From assembly GCA_030018635.1 (NCBI GenBank), contig JASEHU010000038.1:1-12160 (forward strand): 12,160 nt of DNA, given 5' to 3'. Shown piece after piece: positions 1 through 7,225 of this stretch. A model generated the notes under the pieces. The model searched no databases. It worked only from the letters and a program-made list of their open reading frames with translations, and was not told where the DNA came from. The stretch is from a bacterium. Lineage in GTDB: Bacteria; UBA9089; CG2-30-40-21; SBAY01. The stretch's first letter is position 1; each line of letters begins with the position of its first letter. The position numbers and the translations under genes were made by a program.

Positions 1-46
1 AGAAAATAAAATAAAAAAACATAATAGGTAATATTTATTCTTTTAA

Positions 47-649
47 TTGAATTTCTTATTTTGCAGAGGGTCTAATATTGCCGGCTGCGATTACAGTGAA
101 GTTGCCATTCAAAAGGTAAATAATAGTAATCCGGAATTAGACATTCGAGTTGGGAATATAACATCATTGCCTTATGGAAACGAACAGTTCGATAATATTT
201 TGGCGCTCGGTGTTTATCATAGTATAGAAAAACTCGAAGATATTGACAGAGCAGTTAAAGAAACAGTCCGTTGTTTAAAGTCAGGAGGACATATGGTTGC
301 ATCTGTACGTGCAGACAACCTTGAAAATTGGTTAATTGATTTCATTTCTGATTTGAAAGGGGCAAAAGGTGAGAAATTTCATAAATGGTGCTTTAAGCAA
401 AAAGAATTCATGGAAATATTAAAGAAACAGTTCTTGGATATTGAAAGATGTGAATTAGTTACCAATGTGCCCTTTCTGCATAAATTTAGGATATTTCGCA
501 AATCAAAAGATGTAGATGAGAAGATTGCGAGATCCCAAGGATTTCAACTGAATTTTGTTGGCAATCTCATCTATAAGTTTTTAAAACTGATTTCACCAAA
601 ATCTTTTGGAACAACTATTGTTGTTACTGCCCAAAAGATAGTTTCTTAA
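47..649 (+). pseudogene. 5'-truncated class I SAM-dependent methyltransferase
   Basis: The reading frame opens with a TTG directly after an in-frame TAA and enters a methyltransferase fold partway through. Residues about 8-20 (GSNIAGCDYSEVAI) match the second beta strand of the Rossmann fold, with the acidic residue that binds the SAM ribose. Residues about 48-60 (FDNILALGVYHSIEK) match the motif IV region. The glycine-rich motif I (V-L-D-x-G-x-G-x-G), which should lie about 20-30 residues upstream, is absent. The 46 bases before the frame are very AT-rich and do not encode it in any frame. The protein is 200 aa where about 240-260 is usual. It is therefore probably an inactive remnant with a deleted 5' end, though a frameshift or start outside the window cannot be excluded. 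An AGGAG at its 3' end serves the next gene, so the two were once co-transcribed. The methyl acceptor is unknown; a sugar is likely from context. Confidence 0.65.
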
Positions 650-661
650 CAGGAGCTAAAG

Positions 662-1330
662 ATGAAGTTATCACTTGGAGAGCTTTACGAATTGGCAGAA
701 GACAGGCCTCTAACTACATCAGAAATACACAAATCAAATGATTATTATGGTCATGCAACGATTCTAAAGCAATATGCAAAATTCCCACTTCAATATCAAA
801 TCAAAGCAGTGATTGAGCATGGGGCTTTTGGAGGTAAATATGTCGAGAAGAGTGATATTGATTCGCCACTTCCAGCAATATTTGTTTTTGCACCATCTCG
901 TTACGTTGTTTTTCGAGAAAAGACTGATAAGGCATTGTTTTCAATAGGTCCAATGCTGAATTATGTACCCCATTTTTTAGATGCAGGTGCCCTTAATCTT
1001 GAAAAGCAAAAACTTGGAAAAAACTTGTTAGTATTTCCTCTTCATTCCACCCATTGGCGTAATGTAAAATTTGATGTTCACAGTTACTGTCGATATTTGG
1101 AAGAATTAGGAAAATAGTTTGATACGATAAGGATTTGTTTATACTGGAAAGATATCCTTCGTGGTCAAGCTCAGGATTTTATGCGGCATGGATTTGAATG
1201 CGTTACAGCAGGACATATGTTTGATCTGTTATTTTTAATAGAGCTTAAAAGTATTATTAAGTTAGCAACTGTTGTTACATTAGTGCCTATGGCAAAATTA
1301 ATTAGGTATTATAAACGCTTTAAAAATTGA
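662..1330 (+). pseudogene. Polysaccharide-locus conserved protein, interrupted by an amber stop
   Basis: An AGGAG at 651-655 sits 6 bases before the ATG. The first 151 residues resemble an unnamed conserved family that I recall from surface-polysaccharide gene clusters: YYGHATILKQYA near the start, then a K-A-V-I-E-H-G stretch, a SIGPMLNYVPHFL stretch, and LVFPLHSTHW. A TAG at 1115-1117 ends this frame. The same frame continues without a shift for 70 codons to a TGA at 1328-1330, and those codons read like the expected continuation: RICLYWKDILRG, then GFECVTAGHMFD, then LKSII. Homology fades after about 1275, where a conserved T-x-S-N-x-x-G-T-H segment would be expected. A -/+1 shift there partly restores an A-Y-G. 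The gene thus carries a nonsense mutation, a probable later frameshift and a lost 3' end. No biochemical function is known to me for the family. A sequencing error at 1115 would not explain the decayed tail. Confidence 0.75.
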
Positions 1331-1340
1331 TATTGAATGT

Positions 1341-1535
1341 AAGATCCGAAGTGCTAAGTACGGAATTTCAAAACAAATTCAAGTGACCAAAACCTCAATG
1401 TTAAAAACAGATGTTTAAGATTTTGAAAATTAGAATTTAAGATTTGTTTAGTATTTCGATATTTGTATTTCTAATTTAGAATGTTTAAGCCGAATGCCAA
1501 AAAACTTATGCTCAGTACTTAGATATTCATCAGAT
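1341..1535. repeat. Imperfect palindromic MITE-like intergenic repeat
   Basis: The segment is an imperfect inverted repeat about 195 bases long. Perfect pairs seen directly are CTAAGTAC (1354-1361) with GTACTTAG (1515-1522), and AAACAAAT (1371-1378) with ATTTGTTT (1442-1449). The flanks of each pair also match loosely in reverse complement. The wording of the left arm (GGAATTTCAAAACAAATTC, then AAGTGACCAAAA) resembles a class of short palindromic, non-coding repeats that I recall as multicopy in genomes of several uncultivated bacterial lineages; that is memory, not a search. The element begins right where the homology of the broken upstream gene ends, so its insertion may have removed that gene's 3' end. 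Boundaries are approximate. Confidence 0.5.
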
Positions 1536-1584
1536 AAGAGTAAGGTTTTTATGCGATGTTTTGCTGTTTTTCGATTTTTGGCAT
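1494..1584. repeat. 10-bp perfect inverted repeat in spacer
   Basis: ATGCCAAAAA (1494-1503) is the exact reverse complement of TTTTTGGCAT (1575-1584). Inside it, ATAAGAG (1534-1540) pairs with CTCTTAT (1591-1597), although the two pairs are not properly nested. The 71-base loop makes a simple terminator unlikely. It may be part of the neighbouring palindromic element or a second, degenerate one. Confidence 0.35.
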
Positions 1585-1687
1585 AATTTTCTCTTATTTT
1601 AATTTCTTTACCTTTTTCCATTTAAATAAAGCATGATGGTAATAATGACAACAATATTTAGTTTTAATATGTTAAAGAATATGAGTT
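1585..1687. other. AT-rich spacer without a recognisable gene
   Basis: Together with the two repeats before it, this completes a gene-free stretch from 1331 to 1687. It is strongly AT-rich and has no reading frame with a credible start. No clear terminator or tRNA is visible. A CATAAT at 1582-1587 could be a weak -10 for the downstream gene, but the best -35 candidate (TTGCTG, 1561-1566) is only 15 bases away, so I do not call a promoter. Confidence 0.4.
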
Positions 1688-1696
1688 TTGATTAAG

Positions 1697-3154
1697 ATGC
1701 GAATGAAGGCGCAAATATATAAGTATTGTAAAAGGATAGCCCATTTCTTTCCTATAATACATTTTCTTTATAAAAGAGTAACTGCAGAGTTCCAACATAG
1801 CAAAAAGATTGCTTATTCTTTTATGGCAATTATACCCATAATTGGGAATCAATTTAAGAAGAAGATAATAGAAGATTTAGGCAGTTGTAAGGGCATGAGA
1901 TTTTGGCTTAAGTCCTTGTTTAATAATAATGAGAAGGAAGAGAACTTTCTATCTTCGCTATCGACAAATGATCTAGTGAATGCCGAGCTAATGCTTTTTA
2001 AGTTAGTAGAATTACAAAAAGAAAAGATAAGAGAATTCATTGACCGAAGTAAAAAAACCATTGCTATTTGTTTTCCTACTCAAGGTTATAGAGCACATGT
2101 CGGAAATATCATCAATAAACTACGAAATAGAGGTTATAATGTGTTCACGTTGTTAGGTGAAGTATGTAATTATGATTGCGAGCAAAAGAAGGACGTTTTC
2201 TATATACCGAATAATATGCTTAGTAATATGGATTTCATTGATGTATTTATTAGTACTCAAGTGGGTCCATTTGACCATATAAAAGTTAAAGGGAAGGTGG
2301 TACATTTTTTCCATGATATACATGATTCTCCTCTTCCTGACATAGAATATCATTATAAAATTGTGTTAGGTATTGACTATTATTTCCTATCATCTCGTTT
2401 TCTATCAAATCGTCTCAAGCATCTAATTTCTGTGGGCAAACAGAGGTTTTTGGCTAATGTGGCAACAGAGAAGGAAATATGCTTAATTATGGGTGGATAT
2501 CCAAAGCTTGATAGAAATCTTGAATACTTTGAAAAACACAGACAAAAAGCAAATGCTATAGTGTATGCACCAACAATGCCACCAGGAAAATGGATGAAGG
2601 AAATGGAAGGTATAGTGGTTACTTTTCAGCATAGTGATGAGATTATCAAGGCGATTCTTGATAATTTTACAGAATATGATCTGATATTTAGGCCACATCC
2701 ACATAGTTTATGTTACCCAGAAATACAAAGTATTGTTAATAAGTACAATGATTACGACAAATTTATCTTTGATGATAATGTTGATTTCTACATGTATAGT
2801 TATTCTCGAGCGGCTTTGATGGTGACAGATATGTCTGGTACTGCTTATACATATGCATTTACTACTTTAAGGCCAGTAGTGTTTTTCCAGCATAATGAGG
2901 CTGAGACAATGCGGATATTTGGTACTTATCAATACTTTATCGATAGGAGTATAATTGGCTATGTAGTACAGAATGTTGATGGGATGCTGGATAAAATCAA
3001 AATCTTGATAGCTAATAAAGATGAATTTAGTTTAAGGATTAAGGAATATCGGAATTCTTCAATTTGTAATGTTGGAAAATCTGAAGATTATTTTGCAGAA
3101 AACATTGAATATATCATTGAAGGTAAGAGAAATCCTGACTGGATCTATTTGTGA
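1697..3154 (+). CDS. CDP-glycerol glycerophosphotransferase-like (TagB/TagF family) GT-B enzyme
   Basis: The product is about 485 aa. The C-terminal half carries the hallmarks of the glycerophosphotransferase / poly-(glycerol phosphate) transferase family: an IFRPHPH motif at about residues 330-336, where the HPH histidines contact the nucleotide-linked donor in TagF-type enzymes, and a TDMSGTAYTYAF segment at about 377-388, matching the family's S-x-x-S/T donor-site loop. An N-terminal lobe at about 120-220 includes IAICFPTQGYRAHVGNI and VVHFFHDIHDSP. There is no signal peptide; a peripheral inner-membrane enzyme is expected. It probably adds a phospho-polyol or related unit to a lipid-linked glycan, but the true donor could differ. 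I chose ATG 1697 over the TTG at 1688. No strong Shine-Dalgarno is visible for either (a GAG lies at 1684-1686), so the start is uncertain. The gene is intact, unlike the two before it. Confidence 0.75.
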   Translation: MRMKAQIYKYCKRIAHFFPIIHFLYKRVTAEFQHSKKIAYSFMAIIPIIGNQFKKKIIEDLGSCKGMRFWLKSLFNNNEKEENFLSSLSTNDLVNAELMLFKLVELQKEKIREFIDRSKKTIAICFPTQGYRAHVGNIINKLRNRGYNVFTLLGEVCNYDCEQKKDVFYIPNNMLSNMDFIDVFISTQVGPFDHIKVKGKVVHFFHDIHDSPLPDIEYHYKIVLGIDYYFLSSRFLSNRLKHLISVGKQRFLANVATEKEICLIMGGYPKLDRNLEYFEKHRQKANAIVYAPTMPPGKWMKEMEGIVVTFQHSDEIIKAILDNFTEYDLIFRPHPHSLCYPEIQSIVNKYNDYDKFIFDDNVDFYMYSYSRAALMVTDMSGTAYTYAFTTLRPVVFFQHNEAETMRIFGTYQYFIDRSIIGYVVQNVDGMLDKIKILIANKDEFSLRIKEYRNSSICNVGKSEDYFAENIEYIIEGKRNPDWIYL

Positions 3155-3311
3155 GTTATTTTTAACTATAAAAGCTATAGTTCTAGGATCAAATCGTGGT
3201 GTTCGTTACTTGGATAGAGATGAGATTTACTCGCCGGCTTTATTAAAGATAATCGTGTTCGACATGTGCTGGAATGGTCATGTTAACTCTTGCGCAAGTT
3301 GGAATAGGTAG
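3155..3311 (+). other. Possible degenerate coding remnant in spacer
   Basis: After the TGA of the upstream gene, a different frame stays open from 3153 to a TAG at 3309-3311. It gives protein-like text such as SNRGVRYLDRDEIYSPALL, and then a +1 frame continues as GFIKDNRVRHVLEW. There is no separate start codon or ribosome-binding site, and I recognise no family. G+C is higher than in the flanking DNA. It could be the worn-down end of a lost gene or chance. A 10-base palindrome, CTTGCGCAAG, lies at 3289-3298. Confidence 0.25.
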
Positions 3312-3362
3312 TATTTGTTTTAATTTTTTGTCGATTATTAGTAGATAAGGAGAAATGATGTA

Positions 3363-3896
3363 ATGAAGGAAGAAGTGAATTCAATATTAGTTATTAGATC
3401 AACACCTTTAGGGAGAACATTTAATGCTATTAATAAATTGCGAGATGAATATTCAAATGCAAAGATTATTTTATTGGTTCAGAAAGAGGTAAAAGAAGAG
3501 ATTGAGAAGAGTGGCTTTATGGGTGAGATAATTGTTGGGATGAAGAGAGGAAAGGTAAGTTTGTTTAAACACTTATCTTTAATAGCTGAGCTAAGAAAGA
3601 AAATGTTTGACTTGGTGGTAATTATATACAATATTGAAGATATAAGTTTCTATGACAATCTAAGGAAATTTGCTTTGGCAATTAAAACAAAAAAATGTGT
3701 GGGGATAACAATTGAAAATCTAATTATTCCTTTTAGTTTAAAGGAAGTGTTGTTTAGAGATATTATTTTAAAGTTAATTTTAAGATTGTTAATATTTCCT
3801 ATATTGGTAATAATCGTTACTTCCTTAGCTTTTTTGTTTATTTTATATAAAATAAAAAGAGTATTTAGAGGATTTAAAAAGATTGTTCTTACATAG
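3363..3896 (+). CDS. GT9 (heptosyltransferase)-like N-terminal half-domain with C-terminal membrane segment, copy A
   Basis: The product is 177 aa. Residues about 7-118 follow the N-terminal Rossmann lobe of GT9 heptosyltransferases: SILVIRSTPLGRTFNAINKL, a strand IILLVQ, FDLVVIIYN, and TKKCVGI, which corresponds to the family's A-R-R-R-I-G-F. The GT9 'G-D' after the first strand, whose Asp is the catalytic base in WaaC, is G-R here. The whole C-terminal donor-binding lobe is missing. In its place is a hydrophobic stretch at about 138-162 with a central Pro, and then a basic tail, suggesting an inner-membrane anchor or hairpin. AAGGAG (3347-3352) lies 10 bases before the ATG. A two-codon ATG-ATG-TAA frame overlaps the start (3355-3363). 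It is about 53% identical to the protein at 4959 over 118 residues (63 matches, counted by hand). It is probably not a catalytic transferase by itself; an adaptor or acceptor-binding role is inference. Confidence 0.6.
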   Translation: MKEEVNSILVIRSTPLGRTFNAINKLRDEYSNAKIILLVQKEVKEEIEKSGFMGEIIVGMKRGKVSLFKHLSLIAELRKKMFDLVVIIYNIEDISFYDNLRKFALAIKTKKCVGITIENLIIPFSLKEVLFRDIILKLILRLLIFPILVIIVTSLAFLFILYKIKRVFRGFKKIVLT

Positions 3897-3932
3897 AAAT
3901 AGAAGAGATAATAGGAAAGAGCTTAACTGAAG

Positions 3933-3948
3933 TAAAATAATTATTTTA
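3933..3948. repeat. 16-bp perfect palindrome in AT-rich spacer
   Basis: TAAAATAATTATTTTA is its own reverse complement. It lies in the 137-base AT-rich spacer between copy A and the GT2 gene. It could be an operator-like site or a chance palindrome, which is common at this base composition. It is not followed by a T-run, and its stem is pure A/T, so it would make a poor terminator. Confidence 0.25.
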
Positions 3949-4033
3949 ATATATTCGCAGTAAAGTAAAATTAAATCTATAAAATATACATGGACTTTAT
4001 ATTTTCTAAAATCTCTGAAAGAAAAATTGAAAA

Positions 4034-4900
4034 ATGAATAACAACGGATCTCAATGTGAAAACATTTTTAATTGTAAAACCGATTTACTAGTAAGCATCA
4101 TTACTCCAATTTTTAATGGTGCTAAATACCTAGAGCATTGTATTCAAAGTATTTTGAGTCAGAGTTACCCTTATATTGAACATATTTTTATTGATGGGAA
4201 TTCGTCTGATGGAACTGTGGAGATATTAGCAAGTTATGCAGTCAGGTATTCTGACCGAGTAAGATTTATTTCAGAATCGGATAAAGGATCTGGAGATGCT
4301 TGGAACAAGGGCTTAAGAATGGCAAGGGGGGAAATTTTTGGGGAGTTAGGTTCAGATGATATGTCTGAACCTGGTGCTATTCAAGCAGTAGTTGATTTCT
4401 TCAGATTAAATCAAGATGCTTACTTTGTATTTGGTATTTGCAATTATATTAATGAAAAAGGCGAAATAATAATGAAAGGCCAAGCTAAAGATTTTGATTT
4501 AGAAGAAATAATAAATGAAGGTTGCTATGTACCTACTTCTGCATCATTTTATAGGCGAGAGGTTATTGAGAGAGTAGGGATGTACGATACTCTAGGAAAT
4601 GATCTTGATTATTTGATAAGGGTAGCGAAAGCGTTTCCAATACATCAAATCAAGAAGACACTCTCTAATTTTAGAATACATAAAGAAAGTGCTACTACTG
4701 GTTCAAAAAAAGAAATACGTAAAATGTGGCTACGGGAAGATTGCCTTGTTAGTAGAAGGCATGGAGGACGATTTTTCTCAGGTTACTGTAAAAGGTACTA
4801 TGAGTTTGTAATAACTGAGAGATTGCAGGCGATTCTAGGTCGCAATCATTTGCTTATAGAGGAAACGTTAAGATGTCTAAGAATGATGAGGATTATTTAG
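4034..4900 (+). CDS. GT2-family glycosyltransferase
   Basis: The 288-aa product is a GT-A fold transferase of the WcaA type. Visible motifs are the nucleotide-binding strand VSIITPIFNG (residues 20-29), IDGNSSDGT (about 53-61), SDKGSGDAWNKGL (about 83-95) and the metal-binding GSDD at 106-109, which is the family's D-x-D equivalent. A later NDLDYLIRVA stretch (about 190-199) fits the region of the acceptor base. No membrane segment is visible, so it is cytoplasmic or peripheral. It would transfer a sugar from a nucleotide donor to a lipid-linked glycan; donor and acceptor cannot be read from sequence. The ATG follows an A-rich run without a clear Shine-Dalgarno. It lies between the first two copies of the GT9-half protein, so it may be a working partner of that module. 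Confidence 0.85.
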   Translation: MNNNGSQCENIFNCKTDLLVSIITPIFNGAKYLEHCIQSILSQSYPYIEHIFIDGNSSDGTVEILASYAVRYSDRVRFISESDKGSGDAWNKGLRMARGEIFGELGSDDMSEPGAIQAVVDFFRLNQDAYFVFGICNYINEKGEIIMKGQAKDFDLEEIINEGCYVPTSASFYRREVIERVGMYDTLGNDLDYLIRVAKAFPIHQIKKTLSNFRIHKESATTGSKKEIRKMWLREDCLVSRRHGGRFFSGYCKRYYEFVITERLQAILGRNHLLIEETLRCLRMMRII

Positions 4901-4958
4901 TAACGACAAAAAAGGTAAAAGTTGGAAGAAATTAACATATGAGGAGATTATAAGGGTT

Positions 4959-5519
4959 ATGCTGAAAGAGAAAGATAAATTAGATTCAGTCTTAGTTATA
5001 AGATCAGCACCATTAGAGAGAATATTTAATGCACTTAAAGAATTACGGAAAGAATATCCTAATGCAGAAATTTCTATATTAGTTCAACCAGAGGTGAAAG
5101 ATAAGGTTGAAGAAAGTGATCTTGTAGACAGAGTAATTGTAGGAAAGAGTGGAAGAATTACTACTTTTAGATACCTACCTCTAATTCATCGACTAAGGAA
5201 AAAAGAATATAATCTAGTAGCAATTATATACTACTCTGAAAATATAATGTGGTATAGAAATGTTCGATTCTTCGCTTCTTTGATTAAAGCTAAAAAGAGA
5301 GTGGGTATTACAGTTATGAATAAATTTAAACCATTTAGCAGAAAAGAGGAAATATTTAAAAGCTTAATTTTAGAACCTCTTTTCTTTGTGGTAATTATTA
5401 TGCCACTATTTTTGATCTTTGGTATCCCTTTAGTTTTTGTAGTCTTTTTTTATCATTTAAAAACGGTCTTATATAATTTACAGAGATGCTTTTTAAACCT
5501 TAAAAAGAGGATGAGATGA
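4959..5519 (+). CDS. GT9-like N-terminal half-domain with C-terminal membrane segment, copy B
   Basis: The 186-aa product is a paralogue of the protein at 3363. SVLVIRSAPLERIFNALKEL opens the Rossmann-like lobe, followed by ISILVQPEV, YNLVAIIYYSENI and AKKRVGI. The GT9 catalytic 'G-D' is E-R here. The GT9 C-terminal lobe is again absent, replaced by a 25-residue hydrophobic stretch with internal prolines (about 141-165) and a basic tail (LKKRMR). GAGGAG (4941-4946) lies 12 bases before the ATG, and AAGGG lies closer. Its last bases overlap the next gene by 4 (ATGA at 5516-5519), so translation is probably coupled to the fused GT4 enzyme, which carries a third copy of the same domain. The function is unknown. 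The architecture suggests a membrane-bound non-catalytic adaptor, or half of a heteromeric transferase. Confidence 0.6.
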   Translation: MLKEKDKLDSVLVIRSAPLERIFNALKELRKEYPNAEISILVQPEVKDKVEESDLVDRVIVGKSGRITTFRYLPLIHRLRKKEYNLVAIIYYSENIMWYRNVRFFASLIKAKKRVGITVMNKFKPFSRKEEIFKSLILEPLFFVVIIMPLFLIFGIPLVFVVFFYHLKTVLYNLQRCFLNLKKRMR

Positions 5520-7225
5520 ATTTACAAAATACAGAAATTAAAAGAGTTTTAATAATAAAATCCTGTAGGATGAACCAGTTCTATTCTAATTTAAAGACTC
5601 TAAAAAAAAGTATGGGCCAAGATATCGTTATTGATATCTTGGCTCAGTCCGGAGTAAAGAAAGAACTTGATGCCAAAGAAGAGATTCGGCAGGTTTTGAT
5701 ATACGATAAAGGTCACTTTAAGGTCAAGAATATAGCTCAAGAATTATGGGATAAAATTAGGGGCAGCTATGATGTCTTTGTTATTCTATATAATGCTCCT
5801 TATTATTCTGCGAAGGGATACCATCAAATTAATAAAATAGCCAGATTGAGTAAGGCAAGATATGTTATTGGAATTGATATTGAGGAGAGAGTATTTATTA
5901 CATATTGCAACTGGTTGTGGTTAAAAATGTTAGAGAAATATTGTCATTTCTTTTTTTCACTTGGATCGATCATTCTTTTATTACCTTTTATTGCAATAAT
6001 TTTTATAGGAAGGTTTGTAATTTATGGAGTAAGTAAGATTCGAAGACCTCTCCTTCTTGAAGAAACTTCACAAAAATTACCCGGAGAGAAGTTACATAAC
6101 CAAATGAAAATACTCTATTTTGGACTTGTTCAAAGTGTTCATTTTAAAAAATGGGTGAGATATTTTGTAGAAAGAAAACATGAAGTACATATTATATCTA
6201 TATTACCTCTTCATGATTTTGATATTCAAGGTGTTAACATACACATTCTCAAGCACACAAGAGGAAATTTATGCTCATCTCCTTTAATAGATATACTTAT
6301 GCTTTACGGTAGGTTAAAAAAGTTGATAAAAGAGATAAATCCTGATATTATTCATTTTCACCATATTACACTTTCTGCCTTTGTATTTGCTCTTATTAAC
6401 TTTCATCCTCTTGTGCTGACTGCTTGGGACCCTGAACTTTTGATTAAGGCAAAGGAATCTCAAGCATTGAGATGGCTTGTGAGATTTATATTAAAAAATG
6501 GTGATTTATTAACCTGTGATGCAGAACATATAGAAGAATTATTTAAAGAATTAGGGGTGAATCCGGAAAGGATTAAGCTCATCAATTTTGGAATTGATAC
6601 CAAAAAATTTACTCCAGGTCATAAGGATAATAGGTTATTAGAGAAATTGGAAATTTTCGATTCTCCTACGATAATAAGCCTGAGAAGCCTTTTTCCACTA
6701 TATGATGTTGCGTCTTTAATTAGAGCTGCCTCTCTTGTGCTAAGGGAAGTTCCAGAGGTAAAATTAATAATTGTTGGAGGTGGTTCTGAAGAGCCAGAAC
6801 TGAAGAAATTGGCTGATTCTTTGGGGGTTTCAGGGAGCATCAGATTTGTAGGGTATATTCCAAATGATGAACTTCCCTTATACTTGAGGTCAGTGGATAT
6901 TTATGTGTCTACTTCACTATCAGATGGCGGGATTGCTGCATGCACCGCTGAGGCAATGGCTTGTGGATTGCCGGTGGTAATTACTGACTTTGGGGACAAT
7001 AGAAAATGGGTTGAAGACGGCTTAAATGGATTTATTATACCCTTGAGGAATCCTGAGGTCTTAGCTTCAAGGATTATTTGTCTTATACATGATAAAGACC
7101 TTCGAGAGAAATTTGGGCAAGTCAACAGACAAATAATCGAAGAGAGAAACGACTGGAAGAAGGAGATGGGAAAAGTGGAAAGACTCTATGAGAGATCAAT
7201 CAAACGTTATGAGGATAGAAAATGA
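5516..7225 (+). CDS. Fusion of GT9-half/membrane domain (copy C) with GT4 glycosyltransferase
   Basis: The product is 569 aa. Residues about 9-130 are a divergent third copy of the GT9-like lobe: RVLIIKSCRMNQF, YDVFVILYN, ARYVIGI. The catalytic Asp position reads N-Q. A hydrophobic segment follows at about 145-170, then a basic stretch, SKIRRP. From residue 197 (MKILYFGL) a complete GT4 enzyme begins: IIHFHH and LTAWDPELL in the N-lobe, RIKLINFGIDTKKF at the hinge, IIVGGGSEEPELK for nucleotide binding, and AEAMACGLPVV in the donor site. The first Glu of the usual E-X7-E is Gly in a G-G-I-A-A run. The GT4 part alone, about 373 aa, is of normal size, so this is a true domain fusion. The ATG overlaps the previous stop, with AAGAGG 5 bases ahead. 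The likely role is sugar addition to a lipid-linked glycan at the inner face of the inner membrane. Confidence 0.8.
   Translation: MNLQNTEIKRVLIIKSCRMNQFYSNLKTLKKSMGQDIVIDILAQSGVKKELDAKEEIRQVLIYDKGHFKVKNIAQELWDKIRGSYDVFVILYNAPYYSAKGYHQINKIARLSKARYVIGIDIEERVFITYCNWLWLKMLEKYCHFFFSLGSIILLLPFIAIIFIGRFVIYGVSKIRRPLLLEETSQKLPGEKLHNQMKILYFGLVQSVHFKKWVRYFVERKHEVHIISILPLHDFDIQGVNIHILKHTRGNLCSSPLIDILMLYGRLKKLIKEINPDIIHFHHITLSAFVFALINFHPLVLTAWDPELLIKAKESQALRWLVRFILKNGDLLTCDAEHIEELFKELGVNPERIKLINFGIDTKKFTPGHKDNRLLEKLEIFDSPTIISLRSLFPLYDVASLIRAASLVLREVPEVKLIIVGGGSEEPELKKLADSLGVSGSIRFVGYIPNDELPLYLRSVDIYVSTSLSDGGIAACTAEAMACGLPVVITDFGDNRKWVEDGLNGFIIPLRNPEVLASRIICLIHDKDLREKFGQVNRQIIEERNDWKKEMGKVERLYERSIKRYEDRK
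5616..5643. repeat. Perfect 11-bp hairpin inside coding sequence
   Basis: GCCAAGATATC (5616-5626) and GATATCTTGGC (5633-5643) are exact reverse complements separated by six bases. The stem lies about 100 bases after the start of the fused GT4 gene and is not followed by a T-run, so it is not a classical intrinsic terminator. In mRNA it would make a strong, short-loop hairpin. It may affect translation or mRNA processing, or be chance. Confidence 0.6.

Noticed and set aside
1115..1117. Amber codon read through or recoded as an amino acid
   Set aside because: The sequence after it also loses family homology and ends early, which fits a decayed gene better than recoding. No suppressor tRNA or related gene is visible.
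3069..3311. An 80-codon frame overlapping the end of the TagF-like gene
   Set aside because: Its first third lies out of frame inside a well-supported gene, and it has no ribosome-binding site. Only the part after 3154 is noted, as a possible remnant.
3933..3948. A palindrome as a transcription terminator
   Set aside because: The stem is entirely A/T, with no G/C pairs and no T-run after it.
4939..4953. A four-codon leader peptide (ATG AGG AGA TTA TAA) before copy B
   Set aside because: It is formed by the Shine-Dalgarno region itself. There is no attenuator hairpin, so it is probably chance. The same applies to ATG-ATG-TAA at 3355-3363.
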